Assembly (NCBI RefSeq): GCF_002939985.1
Contig: NZ_MDFM01000002.1
Coordinates: 124,001-188,000 of the forward strand
Length of the DNA: 64,000 nt
Direction: 5' to 3'
DNA from: Xanthomonas hortorum pv. cynarae
GTDB taxonomy: Bacteria > Pseudomonadota > Gammaproteobacteria > Xanthomonadales > Xanthomonadaceae
In this document: positions 45,650 to 56,157 of the stretch, piece by piece
Position numbering within the stretch: position 1 is the first letter of the stretch
Layout of the letters: each line of letters starts with the position of its first letter
The notes under the pieces: model-generated
What the model was told of the DNA's origin: nothing
Seen by the model: only the letters and a program-made list of their open reading frames with translations
The model's database searches: none
Position numbers and translations under genes: made by a program

Positions 45650-46648
45650 TCAATGCGTGCGTTCCACGGCGTAACGCGCCAGGCCGCGGAGTGCGGCAAC
45701 CGCAGGGCTGGCTGGCAAGCCATCCAACGCCTGTTCGGCGGCGGCGGCATATTCGGCGGCACGCTGGCGGCTGTAGTCCAAACCACCGGTGGCGTGGATT
45801 GCCGCCAGCACTTCGGGCATTGCGCCGGCATCGCCTTGTTCGACGATCTGGCGCAGGCGCTCCCTGGTGGTCGCATCCGAGTGCGCCATGGCGTGGATCA
45901 GCGGCAAGGTGGCCTTGCCTTCGGCCAGGTCGTCGCCGAGGTTCTTGCCCAGGTCGGTGGCGTCGGCGGCGTAGTCGAGCACGTCGTCGGCAATCTGGAA
46001 GGCGAAGCCCAACTGCATGCCGTAGTCGTACAGGCGTTGCTGCACGTGCGCATCTGCGCCCGAGGCCAGTGCGCCCAGGCGCGTGCCAGCGGCGAACAAC
46101 ACTGCGGTCTTGCGCTCGATCACGCGCAGGTAGGCGGCTTCGTCGGTGTCGGGGTTGTGCACGTGCAACAGCTGCAACACCTCGCCTTCGGCGATGCGGT
46201 TGGTGGTATCGGCCAGGATCTGCATGACTTCCATGCGGTCCAGCTCGACCATCAGCTGGAAGCTGCGCGAATACAGAAAATCCCCCACCAATACGCTGGG
46301 CGCATTGCCCCACAGCGCATTGGCGGTGCTGCGGCCACGGCGCAGATCCGATTCGTCCACCACATCGTCGTGCAGCAGCGTGGAGGTGTGGATGAACTCG
46401 ACGATTGCCGCCAGCTGATGGTGCTCCGGGCCGGAGCCGCCAGCGGCGTGGCCGGCCAGCATCACCAGCATCGGACGCAGGCGTTTGCCGCCGGCAGAGA
46501 TGATGTGATCGGCAATCTGGTTGATCAGCACGACGTCCGACGCCAGACGACGGCGGATCAACGCATCCACCGCAGCCATGTCGGGCGCGGCGAGGGACTG
46601 GATCTGGGGCAGGCCCAGAACGGTGGGGAGGTCTTCGGCGATGGTCAT
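45650..46648 (-). CDS. ispB: Polyprenyl (octaprenyl) diphosphate synthase
   Basis: This 332-residue trans-prenyltransferase makes the long isoprenoid chain of ubiquinone. The first Asp-rich motif is [16 protein letters not shown] and the second [22 protein letters not shown] binds the allylic substrate. The length and absence of bulky residues before the first motif fit an octaprenyl or similar synthase. ATG 46648 is the start; earlier in-frame codons look non-coding. It is convergent with murD2 across 200 bases that hold no other signal. Confidence 0.93.
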   Translation of the reverse strand: MTIAEDLPTVLGLPQIQSLAAPDMAAVDALIRRRLASDVVLINQIADHIISAGGKRLRPMLVMLAGHAAGGSGPEHHQLAAIVEFIHTSTLLHDDVVDESDLRRGRSTANALWGNAPSVLVGDFLYSRSFQLMVELDRMEVMQILADTTNRIAEGEVLQLLHVHNPDTDEAAYLRVIERKTAVLFAAGTRLGALASGADAHVQQRLYDYGMQLGFAFQIADDVLDYAADATDLGKNLGDDLAEGKATLPLIHAMAHSDATTRERLRQIVEQGDAGAMPEVLAAIHATGGLDYSRQRAAEYAAAAEQALDGLPASPAVAALRGLARYAVERTH

Positions 46649-46921
46649 GCGCAGGCGTTCGTGATGTACGTGGATTATAGGTGCCTGGGCCAGATCCGTC
46701 CCGCCGGCGCTGCCGCCGGCCTTCACATCGGGCGCAAACCCTTATGGCGCTTGATGCCGGCATGGCGCGCAGATGCCGGATCCCGACCTGTCCGCGCGGT
46801 ATTCCCCGGCCCGCAGGTACGCCAACGCGCCGGTGTCGCGCGCGGGGAGTGCGGTAACATTGGCGCCAAGACATTCACCGCCGCGCCCCATTGGCGCCGG
46901 CGCACCATCTCGGAAATATCT

Positions 46922-47446
46922 ATGGCCCGCGGCATCAACAAAGTCATCCTCGTCGGCAACCTCGGCAACGATCCCGACACCAAGTACACCCAGGCCGGCA
47001 TGGCGATCACCCGCGTGAGCCTGGCCACGACCAGCATGCGCAAGGACCGCGAAGGCAACAACCAGGAGCGCACCGAGTGGCACCGCGTGGTGTTCTTCGG
47101 AAAGCTGGGCGAAATCGCCGGTGAGTACCTGCGCAAGGGCTCGCAGGTGTACATCGAAGGCGAGTTGCGCTACGACAAATACACCGGCCAGGACGGCGTG
47201 GAAAAGTACAGCACCGACATCGTCGCCAACGAGATGCAGATGCTCGGCGGCCGTGGTGAAGGCGGCGGTGGCGGCGGCATGGGCGGCGATCGCCCGCAGC
47301 GCGCGCAGGCTCCGCGCCAGCAGCAAGGTGGCGGTGGTGGTGGTCAGGGCGGCGGTCAGGATTACGCACCGCGTCGTCAGCAGCCGGCCCAGCAGCAGGC
47401 CGCGCCGCCGATGGATGACTTTGCGGATGACGATATCCCGTTCTAA
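46922..47446 (+). CDS. ssb: Single-stranded DNA-binding protein
   Basis: This 174-residue SSB has the OB fold (about 1-110: [49 protein letters not shown]), a Gly/Gln-rich flexible linker (about 112-165) and the acidic protein-interaction tip [10 protein letters not shown]. It acts in replication, repair and recombination. The start ATG 46922 follows an A/T-rich stretch; a direct repeat CATTGGCGCC occurs twice upstream. It is followed by a terminator. Confidence 0.95.
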   Translation: MARGINKVILVGNLGNDPDTKYTQAGMAITRVSLATTSMRKDREGNNQERTEWHRVVFFGKLGEIAGEYLRKGSQVYIEGELRYDKYTGQDGVEKYSTDIVANEMQMLGGRGEGGGGGGMGGDRPQRAQAPRQQQGGGGGGQGGGQDYAPRRQQPAQQQAAPPMDDFADDDIPF

Positions 47447-47471
47447 TTTTTAATAGTCTCTCGATGTAAAT

Positions 47472-47507
47472 AAAATCCCGGTAAGGGCTTGCGCCTGCCG
47501 GGATTTT
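47472..47507 (+). terminator. Intrinsic terminator of ssb
   Basis: AAAATCCCGG (47472-47481) pairs with CCGGGATTTT (47498-47507), with further pairing across the loop; T's follow. It lies 26 bases past the ssb stop codon. The rest of 47447-47756 has no gene. Confidence 0.85.
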
Positions 47508-47661
47508 TGCTGTCGACGCGGGACTGTCGCGCGCGCTGAGTACATGCCCGTGGCGTGCAGCCGCGGTGGTCTAGCCAAGGCAGGCCGAACCCAAACGCCG
47601 ATGCCCAACGTCTTGCCCACACCGATATCATCAACTCGGTACGCCAGGCGAAAGGTGCAAT

Positions 47662-47680
47662 AATTGCCCGTCGTCTGCGT
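47662..47680 (+). promoter_or_regulatory. Possible Fur-like site before the second receptor
   Basis: The short palindrome GCAAT a ATTGC (about 47657-47667) resembles the core of the Fur dimer site (7 of 10 core positions) and lies 90 bases upstream of the receptor gene. It also contains a possible -10. Only a weak match. Confidence 0.25.
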
Positions 47681-47756
47681 GCTTCTGGACGGCTACTCAG
47701 CCAGGGAACCCGCGTCCCCAGCCAGCGTCTCACTTCAAGCTGACCAGGTCCCCTGC

Positions 47757-49955
47757 ATGCGCGCCCATGTCCCGCATTTCCTGTCGCTGCGTCCGCGCGC
47801 GCGACTTGCCGTTGCCATCGCCTGTTGCTGCGCCGCGCCGATCGCGTGGTCGCAGCAAGCTGCAACGCCCCTCGACACTGCCAAGACGCTCGACACGTTG
47901 ACTGTCACTGCCGACGGTTCGCAGGTCGAACTGCCGCCCGACTATGCCGGCGGCCAGGTCGCTACCGGCGGCCGCGTCGGCCTGTTCGGCAACCTCGACG
48001 TAATGGACACGCCGTTCAACAGCATGAACTTCACCGCCGAGTTGATGCGCAACCAGCAGGCGCGCAGCGTGGCCGACGTGGTGCAGAACGACCCGGCGGT
48101 GCGGGTGGCGCGTGGGTTCGGCAACTTCCAGGAGTTGTATGTGGTGCGTGGCTTCCCCGTGTTCTCCGACGACATGAGCTACAACGGCCTGTACGGCCTG
48201 CTGCCGCGCCAATACGTGGCGGCCGAGTTCCTGGAGCGGGTGGAAGTGTTTCGCGGGGCCAACAGTTTCATCAACGGCGCCGCACCCGGCGGCAGCGGGG
48301 TCGGTGGCGCGTTCAACCTGGTGCCCAAGCGTGCGGGCGAGAACGACGTCACCCGGCTGACGCTGGGCACCGAAACCGGCGGCCAGGTGTATGCCGCGGC
48401 GGATGCGTCCTACCGCTTCGGCCCGGACCGTGCCTGGGGGCTGCGCGCCAACCTCGCCCGCCGCGATGGCGAGAATGCCACCGACGAGGATCGTGAGCTC
48501 GGCATGGGTTCGCTGGGCGTGGATTATCGTGGCGAGCGGCTGCGCCTGTCGGCTGACATCGGCTGGCAGGACCAGCGTACCGACCGTCCGCGTCCGAGCA
48601 TCACTCCGGTGGGTGGAATTCCGATCGCACCCGATGCCGATACCAACTTCGCCCAGCCTTGGACCTTCGCCCAAGAGCGGGACACCTTCGGCGTGATCCG
48701 TGCCGAATACGACCTGACCGACAGCGTCATGGCCTGGGCGGCGATCGGCATGCGCGACAGCGACGAGCACAATGTGCTGGCGAATCCAAACGCCGATGCC
48801 GCCGGCAATTTGAACACCGGCCGCTTCGACAACTACCGGGAAGACAAGGTCACCACTGGCGATGTCGGCATCCGCGCGACGTTCGACACCGGCCGCGTCG
48901 GTCATCGCCTGAGTGCATCGGCGTCGGCCTTCAAGCTGGACTCGAAGAATGCCTTTGCGTTCGGCGGCTACGGCACGGCGGTCGGTACGCTGTACGACCC
49001 GGTGGCGGTGGCGCCGCTGGGTGGCCTGTTCCCCGGTGGCGTGCTGTTCGAGCCGCTGACCACCAGCAAGAACCAGATCCGCAGCGTCGCCATCGCCGAC
49101 ACGCTCACCTTCGCTGACGACCGCATTCTGCTGACACTGGGCGCACGCCACCAGAAGTTGGAGCAATACGGCTACGACTACAACACCGGCGCGCAACTCA
49201 GCAGCTACAGCGACAGCGTGGTGACGCCGGTCGGCGCGGTCGTCTTCAAGTTCGGCCGTGCGGTGTCGCTGTATGCCAATTACGCCGAAGCGCTGTTGCC
49301 CGGCCAGGAGGTGCCTGCCGTGTCCGGCAGCACGCCGCTGGAAAACGCCGGCGAACTGCTGGCGCCGTTCAAGTCCAAGCAGTTCGAAGTAGGCGCCAAG
49401 TACGACGCCGGCAGCTACGGCGCAACCGCGGCGCTGTTCCGCATCAACCAGCCCAATACCATCGTCAGCAACGCACGCCTGACCAGCGACGGCGAACAGC
49501 GCAACCAGGGCCTGGAGCTGAGCTTCTACGGCCAGCCGATCGACGGCCTGCGCGCACTGGGCGGCATCATGTTGCTGGATGCCGGCTACAACAAGACCCA
49601 GGACGGCGTGAACGAAGGCAACGACGTGCTCGGTGTGCCGGAAAAACAGGCCAATCTGGGCCTGGAATGGGATATCGCTGCGCTGCCGGGCCTGACGGTC
49701 GACGGGCGCGCGGTCTATACCGATCGTCAATACGCCGATGCGGTCAACGTGCTGGAAATTCCGTCCTGGACGCGTTTCGACCTGGGCGCGCGCTATGCGT
49801 TCCAGGCCGCCGGCAAGGCCTGGAGCGTGCGTGCGCGCGTGGACAACCTGTTCGACCGCAGCTTTTGGTCATCGGTCGGTGGCGCTTCGGGTGCGAATTA
49901 TCTGGTCCTGGCCGCGCCGCGCACGTTCACCGTTTCGTTCTCGATCGATCTGTGA
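47757..49955 (+). CDS. TonB-dependent siderophore receptor (FhuA/FcuA-like)
   Basis: This 732-residue outer-membrane receptor has a signal peptide (after MRAHVPHFLSLRPRARLAVAIAC, cut near WSQ), a plug (VADVVQNDPAVRVARGFGNF, YVVRGFPVFSDDMSYNGLYGLLPRQYV, VEVFRGANSFINGAAPGGSGVGGAFNLVPKRA) and a barrel ending YLVLAAPRTFTVSFSIDL. The plug and overall form resemble ferrichrome- and ferrioxamine-type receptors. Start ATG 47757 is chosen over an upstream frame. No siderophore biosynthesis gene is near, so it may take up foreign siderophores. Confidence 0.9.
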   Translation: MRAHVPHFLSLRPRARLAVAIACCCAAPIAWSQQAATPLDTAKTLDTLTVTADGSQVELPPDYAGGQVATGGRVGLFGNLDVMDTPFNSMNFTAELMRNQQARSVADVVQNDPAVRVARGFGNFQELYVVRGFPVFSDDMSYNGLYGLLPRQYVAAEFLERVEVFRGANSFINGAAPGGSGVGGAFNLVPKRAGENDVTRLTLGTETGGQVYAAADASYRFGPDRAWGLRANLARRDGENATDEDRELGMGSLGVDYRGERLRLSADIGWQDQRTDRPRPSITPVGGIPIAPDADTNFAQPWTFAQERDTFGVIRAEYDLTDSVMAWAAIGMRDSDEHNVLANPNADAAGNLNTGRFDNYREDKVTTGDVGIRATFDTGRVGHRLSASASAFKLDSKNAFAFGGYGTAVGTLYDPVAVAPLGGLFPGGVLFEPLTTSKNQIRSVAIADTLTFADDRILLTLGARHQKLEQYGYDYNTGAQLSSYSDSVVTPVGAVVFKFGRAVSLYANYAEALLPGQEVPAVSGSTPLENAGELLAPFKSKQFEVGAKYDAGSYGATAALFRINQPNTIVSNARLTSDGEQRNQGLELSFYGQPIDGLRALGGIMLLDAGYNKTQDGVNEGNDVLGVPEKQANLGLEWDIAALPGLTVDGRAVYTDRQYADAVNVLEIPSWTRFDLGARYAFQAAGKAWSVRARVDNLFDRSFWSSVGGASGANYLVLAAPRTFTVSFSIDL

Positions 49956-50038
49956 GCCGTGCTTGAAACCGGCCGGCGCAATGCAACCGCGCAGGCCTCT
50001 GGCATGATCCGACGCCGCCTGACGAGGGTGGCGCCTTG

Positions 50039-53000
50039 ATGAAGGAGCGTGGCGTGCGTCAGTGGTTCGGTCTTGGCCTGATGGGCTGTCTGTCGATCGC
50101 GGCCGCTGCCGCGCTGGCCCACGATCCCGCCGAGCACCTGCCGCTACCGTGGCTGGCCGATGCTGCAGGTACAGCCGCGGCGCCCAGCGTGCCGCGCCCG
50201 CAGCAGGCGCCGGGACAGACGCTGCCGTTGCAGGCCACGCGCCGCATCGCCTTCGAGACCGATGAAGGCACCTGGATGGGGCTGGACGTGTCGCCGCGCG
50301 ATGGCCGGCTGGTGTTCGACCTGCTCGGCGATCTGTACACGCTGGACGCCGACGGCGGCCGGGCCAAGGCGATCAGCCGCGGCTTGGGCTTCGACAGCCA
50401 GCCGACGTTTTCGCCGGACGGGCGGTGGATCGCCTTCGTCAGCGACCGCAGCGGTGCGGAAAATCTGTGGCGCATGCGGCCCGATGGGCGCGATGCGCAG
50501 CAGCTCACGTTCGGCGACGACGATACCGTGTTGGTGTCGCCGGCCTGGGCGCCCGACGGCAGCGCCCTGTACGCCAGCCGCTTCCGCTGGTCGGTCAACG
50601 ATTACGAGCTGTGGCGTTACGGACTGGATTGCAGCGAACGTCTGGTCGCACCGGTCCGCGCGGAGGGCGCCGGCAGCGAGCAGAGCACGCTGGGCGCGGT
50701 GGTGTCGCCAGATGGCAGGCAGCTCTATGCTGCGCGGCGCAGCGGTGACAAGGACAGTGCCGAGCTGGAGCTGTGGTCGATCGTGCGACGCGATCTGGCG
50801 ACCGGCAAGGAAGAGACGATCTTGCCGGTGCCCGGCGTTCCGGGGCGCCGGCCGTTTCCCGGTACCTATTTCAGCCCGCGGCTCTCGCCGGACGGCAAGC
50901 AGCTGGCCTATGCCACCCGCCAGCAGGGCCAGACCGGTCTGCGCCTGCGCACGCTCGCCACCGGCGAGGACCGCTGGATTGCCTTCCCGATCGCGCACGA
51001 CCAGAGCCAGGCGCAGAGCTGGCAGGATCTGGTGCCGCGCTATGCCTTCAGTCGCGACGGGCGTGCGCTGCTGCTGAGCCGCAACGGCCGCTTCGAGCGC
51101 ATCGCGCTGGATCGTGAGGCCCCGCGCGCGATTCCGTTTATCGCGTCGGTCGACCTGGAGCTGGGGCCACTGACTGGCGCCGACATCCGTCAGGACACCG
51201 GCCCGGTACAGGCGCGTCTGATCCAGGATCCTGCAGTGTCGCCGGACGGCACGCGGGTGGCGTTCTCCGCGTTGGGCGCGCTCTATCTGATGGACATGGA
51301 AGATGGCGCGCTGCCGAAGCGGCTGCCCACCGGCGATGTGCCGGCCTTCCATCCCAGCTGGGCGCCGGATGGCAAGGCGCTGACCTACGTCACCTGGGAA
51401 GGCGGCGAGGGTGGCCAGGTCTGGGCACTGGCGCCCGGCGCCGCCGCGCCGCGCCAGCTCAGCCACGGGCCCGGCGCGTACTACACCCATCCGGTGTTCA
51501 CGCCTGATGGGCGCGACGTGCTGGTGGTGGCCTCCGACAACGTGGCACGCATGCAGGCCTCGATGGTGTTTGGCAGCGTGCGTGAGGCGCAGCTGCAACG
51601 GCTGTCGGCGCAGGGCGGCCAGGCCAGGATCCTCCATCGCGGGACGTTGGGCGGCACGCTGCACTTCGGTGCGGATGCCGATCGCGTCTACGCGATGGGC
51701 AGCGGCGGCCTGCTCGGCATCGATCTGCGCAGCGGCCTTGCCGATGCACCCATCGTGGTGAAGGGGCCGGGTTGGTACTTCCAGGACGGCAGCGTCCCGG
51801 TGGACGACCTGCGGATCAGTCCCGACGGCCAGTGGTTGCTGGCCCAGGTCGCCCAGCAGCTGCATCTGCTGCCGGTGCCGAAGAAAGGAACAACGGTCGA
51901 TCTGCTGGCGCCGGGCATGCGCCATCGGCGCATCACCGACGTTGGCGCCGATTACTTTGCCTGGAGTGCGGACGGCCGCACGATGACCTGGTCGATCGGT
52001 TCCAGCGTCTACCGCCGTGCGCGCGCCGACATTGCGCTGCATGCTGCCGATGCGCCGGGCTGGGATGCAGACGTGCCAACGCCAGGGCGCAACACGCAAA
52101 TGGTGCAAGTCAGGGTGGACGTCCCGCGCGATGTGGCCCACGGTACGCTGCTGCTGCGTGGCGCCACCGCGCTGACGCAGCGTGGCGATGAGGCCATTGC
52201 CGATGCCGACCTGTTGGTGCGCGATGGACGCATCCCCGCGATCGGCCCGCGCGGCAGCGTGGAAGTGCCGGCCGGCGCGCAACTGCGCGATGTCAGCGGG
52301 CGCTTCATCATTCCGGGTCTGATCGATGTGCACGACCACGTCGCCGATTTTCGCCGCGACCTGCTCGACATGCGGCCTTGGGGCCTGCGCGCGCGACTGG
52401 CTTACGGGATTACCACCGCCTTCGATCCATCGTCGCTGAGCATCGATATGCTGGCCTATCAGGATATGGTCGATGCCGGCATGGTGGTGGGTGCGCGCGC
52501 GCCGACTACCGGCATGGCGATGTTCTCGTTCAACCGCATCGCCTCGCTGGATGAGGCGCGCGCCTTGCTTCGCCGTTATCGCGACCACTACCGCACACGC
52601 ACCGTCAAACAGTATCTGGTCGGCAATCGCCGCCAGCGTCAGTGGCTGGTGCAGGCGGCGCACGAGCTGGGCATGCGCCCCACCAGCGAGGGCTCGTTGG
52701 CGCTGAAACTCGATCTCAATCAGGTCATGGACGGCTATGCCGGGCACGAACACGCACTGCCAACACCGCTGTACCGCGACGTGATCGAGCTGATGGCACG
52801 CAGTGGCACAAGCTACGACGCAACGCTGATGATCGCCAACGGTGGCCCTGCGGCGCAGAACAACTACGTCATTCGCGATCGGCCGCTGGGCGATGCCACG
52901 TTCCGCGTAACGCGGCCGTACGAGGTGGCCATGCAGCAGGTGCAGTCGCAGCGCTGGATCGATCCGTCGCTGATGCTTTATCCGCGTATCGCCGGCGACG

Positions 53001-53371
53001 TGGCGCGTATCCAGCGTGCGGGCGGGCTGGTGGCGATGGGCTCGCATGGCGAGATCGCCGGACCCGGTCTGCACTGGGAAATGCAGGCGCATGTGGAGGG
53101 TGGCATGACCCCGGTCGAGGTATTGCAGGCGGCCACGCTAGGTGGTGCGCGCAGCATCGGCCGCGGTGCGGAACTGGGCAGCCTGGAGGCGGGCAAGCTG
53201 GCCGATCTGGTGATCCTGCAGGCCGACCCGCGCCTGGATATCCGCAACGCGCAAAAGATCGACGCGGTGATGCTGGGCGGCCGTTTGCGCAAGGTGCCGA
53301 CGCTGGATGAACTCTGGCCTCGAGAAAGCAGAATTCCCGCGCTCTGGCATCACGGCGACGCATTGCACTAG
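50039..53371 (+). CDS. Secreted beta-propeller amidohydrolase
   Basis: This 1110-residue two-part protein has a signal peptide (about 1-28, ending AALA). The first 640 residues form a TolB/PD40-type beta-propeller (FDSQPTFSPDGRWIAFVSDRSG, AVVSPDGRQL, FSPRLSPDGKQLAY and later SPDG repeats). The C-terminal amidohydrolase has DVSGRFIIPGLIDVHDHVADF (metal-binding HxH), EGSLALKLDLNQVMDGYAGHEH and MGSHGE where many relatives have GSD. GSLEAGKLADLVILQADP ends it. The combination is typical of periplasmic Xaa-Pro- or prolidase-like imidases, but the substrate is unknown. It follows the siderophore receptor by 83 bases. Confidence 0.85.
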   Translation: MKERGVRQWFGLGLMGCLSIAAAAALAHDPAEHLPLPWLADAAGTAAAPSVPRPQQAPGQTLPLQATRRIAFETDEGTWMGLDVSPRDGRLVFDLLGDLYTLDADGGRAKAISRGLGFDSQPTFSPDGRWIAFVSDRSGAENLWRMRPDGRDAQQLTFGDDDTVLVSPAWAPDGSALYASRFRWSVNDYELWRYGLDCSERLVAPVRAEGAGSEQSTLGAVVSPDGRQLYAARRSGDKDSAELELWSIVRRDLATGKEETILPVPGVPGRRPFPGTYFSPRLSPDGKQLAYATRQQGQTGLRLRTLATGEDRWIAFPIAHDQSQAQSWQDLVPRYAFSRDGRALLLSRNGRFERIALDREAPRAIPFIASVDLELGPLTGADIRQDTGPVQARLIQDPAVSPDGTRVAFSALGALYLMDMEDGALPKRLPTGDVPAFHPSWAPDGKALTYVTWEGGEGGQVWALAPGAAAPRQLSHGPGAYYTHPVFTPDGRDVLVVASDNVARMQASMVFGSVREAQLQRLSAQGGQARILHRGTLGGTLHFGADADRVYAMGSGGLLGIDLRSGLADAPIVVKGPGWYFQDGSVPVDDLRISPDGQWLLAQVAQQLHLLPVPKKGTTVDLLAPGMRHRRITDVGADYFAWSADGRTMTWSIGSSVYRRARADIALHAADAPGWDADVPTPGRNTQMVQVRVDVPRDVAHGTLLLRGATALTQRGDEAIADADLLVRDGRIPAIGPRGSVEVPAGAQLRDVSGRFIIPGLIDVHDHVADFRRDLLDMRPWGLRARLAYGITTAFDPSSLSIDMLAYQDMVDAGMVVGARAPTTGMAMFSFNRIASLDEARALLRRYRDHYRTRTVKQYLVGNRRQRQWLVQAAHELGMRPTSEGSLALKLDLNQVMDGYAGHEHALPTPLYRDVIELMARSGTSYDATLMIANGGPAAQNNYVIRDRPLGDATFRVTRPYEVAMQQVQSQRWIDPSLMLYPRIAGDVARIQRAGGLVAMGSHGEIAGPGLHWEMQAHVEGGMTPVEVLQAATLGGARSIGRGAELGSLEAGKLADLVILQADPRLDIRNAQKIDAVMLGGRLRKVPTLDELWPRESRIPALWHHGDALH

Positions 53372-53573
53372 GTTTAGCTTGGCAGGCCAACTATTTCTGG
53401 CCGGGGGAATCCCACGATGGCGTTGCCAATCTCTGCGGTGAGAGTCGGCCGGACGCTGCTGTAGAAGTGGCCTTGTTGGTGCCTGCTTCGCGGATCACCG
53501 TGTCGAAAAGGGATGAAAAAAACTGTGCACCGATTGCCGTGCTTGTTGGCATCTGACGCGTGCGATTGCTCGC

Positions 53574-55058
53574 TCATGCCGACGTCCGATCCCGCCCATT
53601 CTGTTTGGCGCGATACAGCGCCGAATCGGCGTCGTGCACGAACGCATCCGGGGTGCGCGGCGCTTCGCCCGGTTCGAACGTCGCCGCGCCCACGCTCACG
53701 GTGACGTGCGCGCTGGTGGGGCTGGACAGGTGCATCAGGCCGAGCCCGGCGACCGCGCTGCGCACGGCATCGGCCAAGCGCAGCGCGCCGGCAGCGTCGG
53801 TATGCGGCAGGATCATGCCGAACTCTTCGCCGCCATAGCGCGCGGCAACGTCGTCGCTGCGCCGCGAACACTCGGCGATCGCACGCGCAATCAAACGCAG
53901 GCAGGCATCGCCGTTCACATGACCATAGGTGTCGTTGTAGAGCTTGAAATGGTCCACATCGATCATCAGCACCGACAACGGCGCCTGCAGACGCACCGCG
54001 TCCTGCAGCGCGCGCGACAGCCGGTAGTCGAATGCACGCCGGTTTGCGATGCCGGTCAGCGCGTCCACCCAGGCTTCGGAGCTGAGTTTGGCTTCGTTGC
54101 GATGCATGCGGCGCAATTGCAGATCCAGCCAGAGGCCGACCGCCAGCAACAGTGCAAACCCCAGCATGGCGATCACGATCCGCTGGCGTGCGGATTGCCG
54201 CCAGGTTGCCAATGCATCGTCCACCGACACACCGGTCAGCACGGTCAACGGATACGGGCGTGCGGGAGCGAAGCTGGAAATGCGCTTCACACCGTCGATC
54301 GGTGAGCGATAGGTCGCAGTGCCGTGTTTGTGCGCGCGGATGTTGACGTAGATCGCGGTGCCGGCGATCGAGGTGCCGATCACGCCCTGTTTGTCGGGCC
54401 GGCGTACCAGCACGATGCCATCGTCGTTGATGATGCCGATCGTGCCATTGGGGCCCACTTCGAAAGTGCTGTAGTAGTTCTGGAAATACTTCAGTTGCAG
54501 CGTGACCAACACCACCCCTGCAAACTCGCCACCGGGCGTGTTGAGTCGCCGGCTCAGGGTAATCACCCAGCTGCCATCGGAACGGCTTTGGACGGGCGGG
54601 CCGACCAGCGACAAGGCATCGCGATGATCGCGGTGATATTTGAAGTAGGCGCGGTCGGCATTGTTCTGCTTTCTAGGTGCGCTGTTCAACGACGAACTCA
54701 CCCAACTGCCATCTGCGGCGTAGATGAAAATGCCATGCAGCCGATCCGAGCGGCGTGCCTCGCGCACCAGAAATCCATGCATCGCTGATCGCGCGGCTGC
54801 CGAGGCCTGATCGTGTTCTACCCGCGCAACCAGACCCGACAACACCGCATCGGCGATCGCCATGGTGTCGCCGGCATGTTGCGCAAGCGAGTTGGCCAGA
54901 TTCAAGGACTGCGCTTCGGCGGTGCGCAACGCGGTGGCGCGTTCCTCGTGGATCGACCAGTACTCCGAACCCAGCAGTAGCAGCCATGAGGCGATCAGCA
55001 CGAAATGCAGCGCAATGCGCTGTGCACGTTGTCGCCGCTGCTTGCTGACTGATGTCAC
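53574..55058 (-). CDS. Membrane diguanylate cyclase (dCache-GGDEF)
   Basis: This protein of about 494 residues makes cyclic di-GMP. Two membrane helices (about 16-35 and 290-312) flank a large periplasmic Cache/PDC-type sensor domain (WVSSSLNSAPRKQNNADRAYFKYHRDH and GTIGIINDDGIVLVRRPDKQG). The GGDEF domain is complete: DALTGIANRRAFDYRL, VLMIDVDHFKLYNDTYGHVNGD, and the active site RYGGEEFGMI, with the I-site RSDD five residues upstream. GTG 55058 is a likely start, but an ATG at 55139 cannot be excluded. The signal sensed is not known. Confidence 0.9.
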   Translation of the reverse strand: MTSVSKQRRQRAQRIALHFVLIASWLLLLGSEYWSIHEERATALRTAEAQSLNLANSLAQHAGDTMAIADAVLSGLVARVEHDQASAAARSAMHGFLVREARRSDRLHGIFIYAADGSWVSSSLNSAPRKQNNADRAYFKYHRDHRDALSLVGPPVQSRSDGSWVITLSRRLNTPGGEFAGVVLVTLQLKYFQNYYSTFEVGPNGTIGIINDDGIVLVRRPDKQGVIGTSIAGTAIYVNIRAHKHGTATYRSPIDGVKRISSFAPARPYPLTVLTGVSVDDALATWRQSARQRIVIAMLGFALLLAVGLWLDLQLRRMHRNEAKLSSEAWVDALTGIANRRAFDYRLSRALQDAVRLQAPLSVLMIDVDHFKLYNDTYGHVNGDACLRLIARAIAECSRRSDDVAARYGGEEFGMILPHTDAAGALRLADAVRSAVAGLGLMHLSSPTSAHVTVSVGAATFEPGEAPRTPDAFVHDADSALYRAKQNGRDRTSA

Positions 55059-55506
55059 GGTGGCTACCTGTCTGGACACCAAGACCCTGCAATGGGTGTG
55101 CCAGCGTACGCGTCGCCCTGGACCGCAGCTGTACGGCATTCAAGAGCACTGCACCAATCTGTGATTGTCACCGCATGTGCTCGGCAGCCATCATTTGATC
55201 GACCACGATTGCACTGTCCGGCTTGCTTGCGAGCGACCAGGCGTGTGGTTGGATGACGAGAAACACGCCTCGCGCGCGTATGCGAACACGTCGTGAAATC
55301 CCTGGCCGCAATGATGAGCGAGGTTCATAGGCGCATGCACCCCATGTCGCCAATGTGCGCATAGACCGGCACTAAACTCGGTCCATCCCTGTGTTTAACC
55401 TCCGTGTTCAAGCCCGCGCCGATGGCACTTACTCACGCGCTTGTGACCGGCCACGCTTCACATTGTTTAAGAACTGAATAAGCCAGCATTGTTGGAGATG
55501 CCAGCC
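55059..55506. other. Divergent intergenic region, GGDEF gene to aldehyde oxidase operon
   Basis: About 450 bases with no convincing gene. It must hold the promoters for the leftward GGDEF gene and the rightward oxidase operon. The stretch CACATTGTTTAAGAACTGAA near 55461-55478 is A/T-rich and could be promoter sequence. Nothing else is clear. Confidence 0.5.
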
Positions 55507-56157
55507 ATGAGAGACATCAAGATGACCCGTCGCGAGGTACTGATCGCTGGCACGGCGTCGGCAGCCAGCGTTGCCGCAACTCAGTCGATGGCGGCGACTG
55601 CCGCCAATGCGATGTCGCAGCGTCAAGCGGTGGAACCGGCCAATGCGTCTAGCCAGGTTGCGTTCGAGGTCAACGGCAAGCCGGTGACATTGACGTTGGA
55701 TAATCGCACCACGTTGCTGGACGCCTTGCGCGAGCACTTGCACCTGACCGGCACCAAGAAGGGCTGCGATCACGGCCAGTGCGGTGCGTGTACGGTCATC
55801 GTCGGTGGGCAGCGCATGAACTCCTGCCTGTCGCTGGCCGTCATGCATCTGGGCGGCAAGATCACCACCATCGAAGGACTGGGCACGCCCGACAAGCTGC
55901 ATCCGATGCAGGCCGCGTTCGTCAAGCACGATGGCTATCAATGCGGCTACTGCACGCCGGGCCAGATCTGTTCGGCGGTGGCAGTGCTGGATGAAGTCAA
56001 GCGCGGCATTCCCAGCCACGTCACTGAAGATCTCACCGGCAAGACCAGGTTCACCACTCCCGAACTGCAGGAACGCATGAGCGGCAATATCTGCCGCTGC
56101 GGCGCGTACTCCAACATTGTCGACGCGATCAATGATGTCGCCGGAGACCGCGCATGA
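55507..56157 (+). CDS. paoA: Aldehyde oxidoreductase 2Fe-2S subunit (PaoA-like)
   Basis: This 216-residue iron-sulfur subunit of a xanthine-oxidase-family enzyme has a twin-arginine signal ([10 protein letters not shown] followed by an Ala-rich region) that exports the folded complex to the periplasm. Plant-type [2Fe-2S] ligands lie in [12 protein letters not shown] plus RMNSC, and the second cluster in [10 protein letters not shown] plus ICRCGAY. It matches E. coli PaoA/YagT. The start ATG 55507 has GGAG nine bases upstream. It overlaps the FAD subunit gene. Confidence 0.93.
   Translation: MRDIKMTRREVLIAGTASAASVAATQSMAATAANAMSQRQAVEPANASSQVAFEVNGKPVTLTLDNRTTLLDALREHLHLTGTKKGCDHGQCGACTVIVGGQRMNSCLSLAVMHLGGKITTIEGLGTPDKLHPMQAAFVKHDGYQCGYCTPGQICSAVAVLDEVKRGIPSHVTEDLTGKTRFTTPELQERMSGNICRCGAYSNIVDAINDVAGDRA

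Noticed and set aside
45653-46921. Long 5' extension of ssb through the polyprenyl synthase region
   Set aside because: SSB begins at [10 protein letters not shown]; the extension is antisense to ispB.
47730-49730. A 666-codon antisense frame across the second receptor
   Set aside because: Shadow of high-GC coding sequence without recognisable protein features.
50144-53092. A 982-codon open frame antisense to the propeller-amidohydrolase
   Set aside because: It mirrors the sense gene through GC-rich third positions; the sense strand shows signal peptide, propeller repeats and catalytic motifs.
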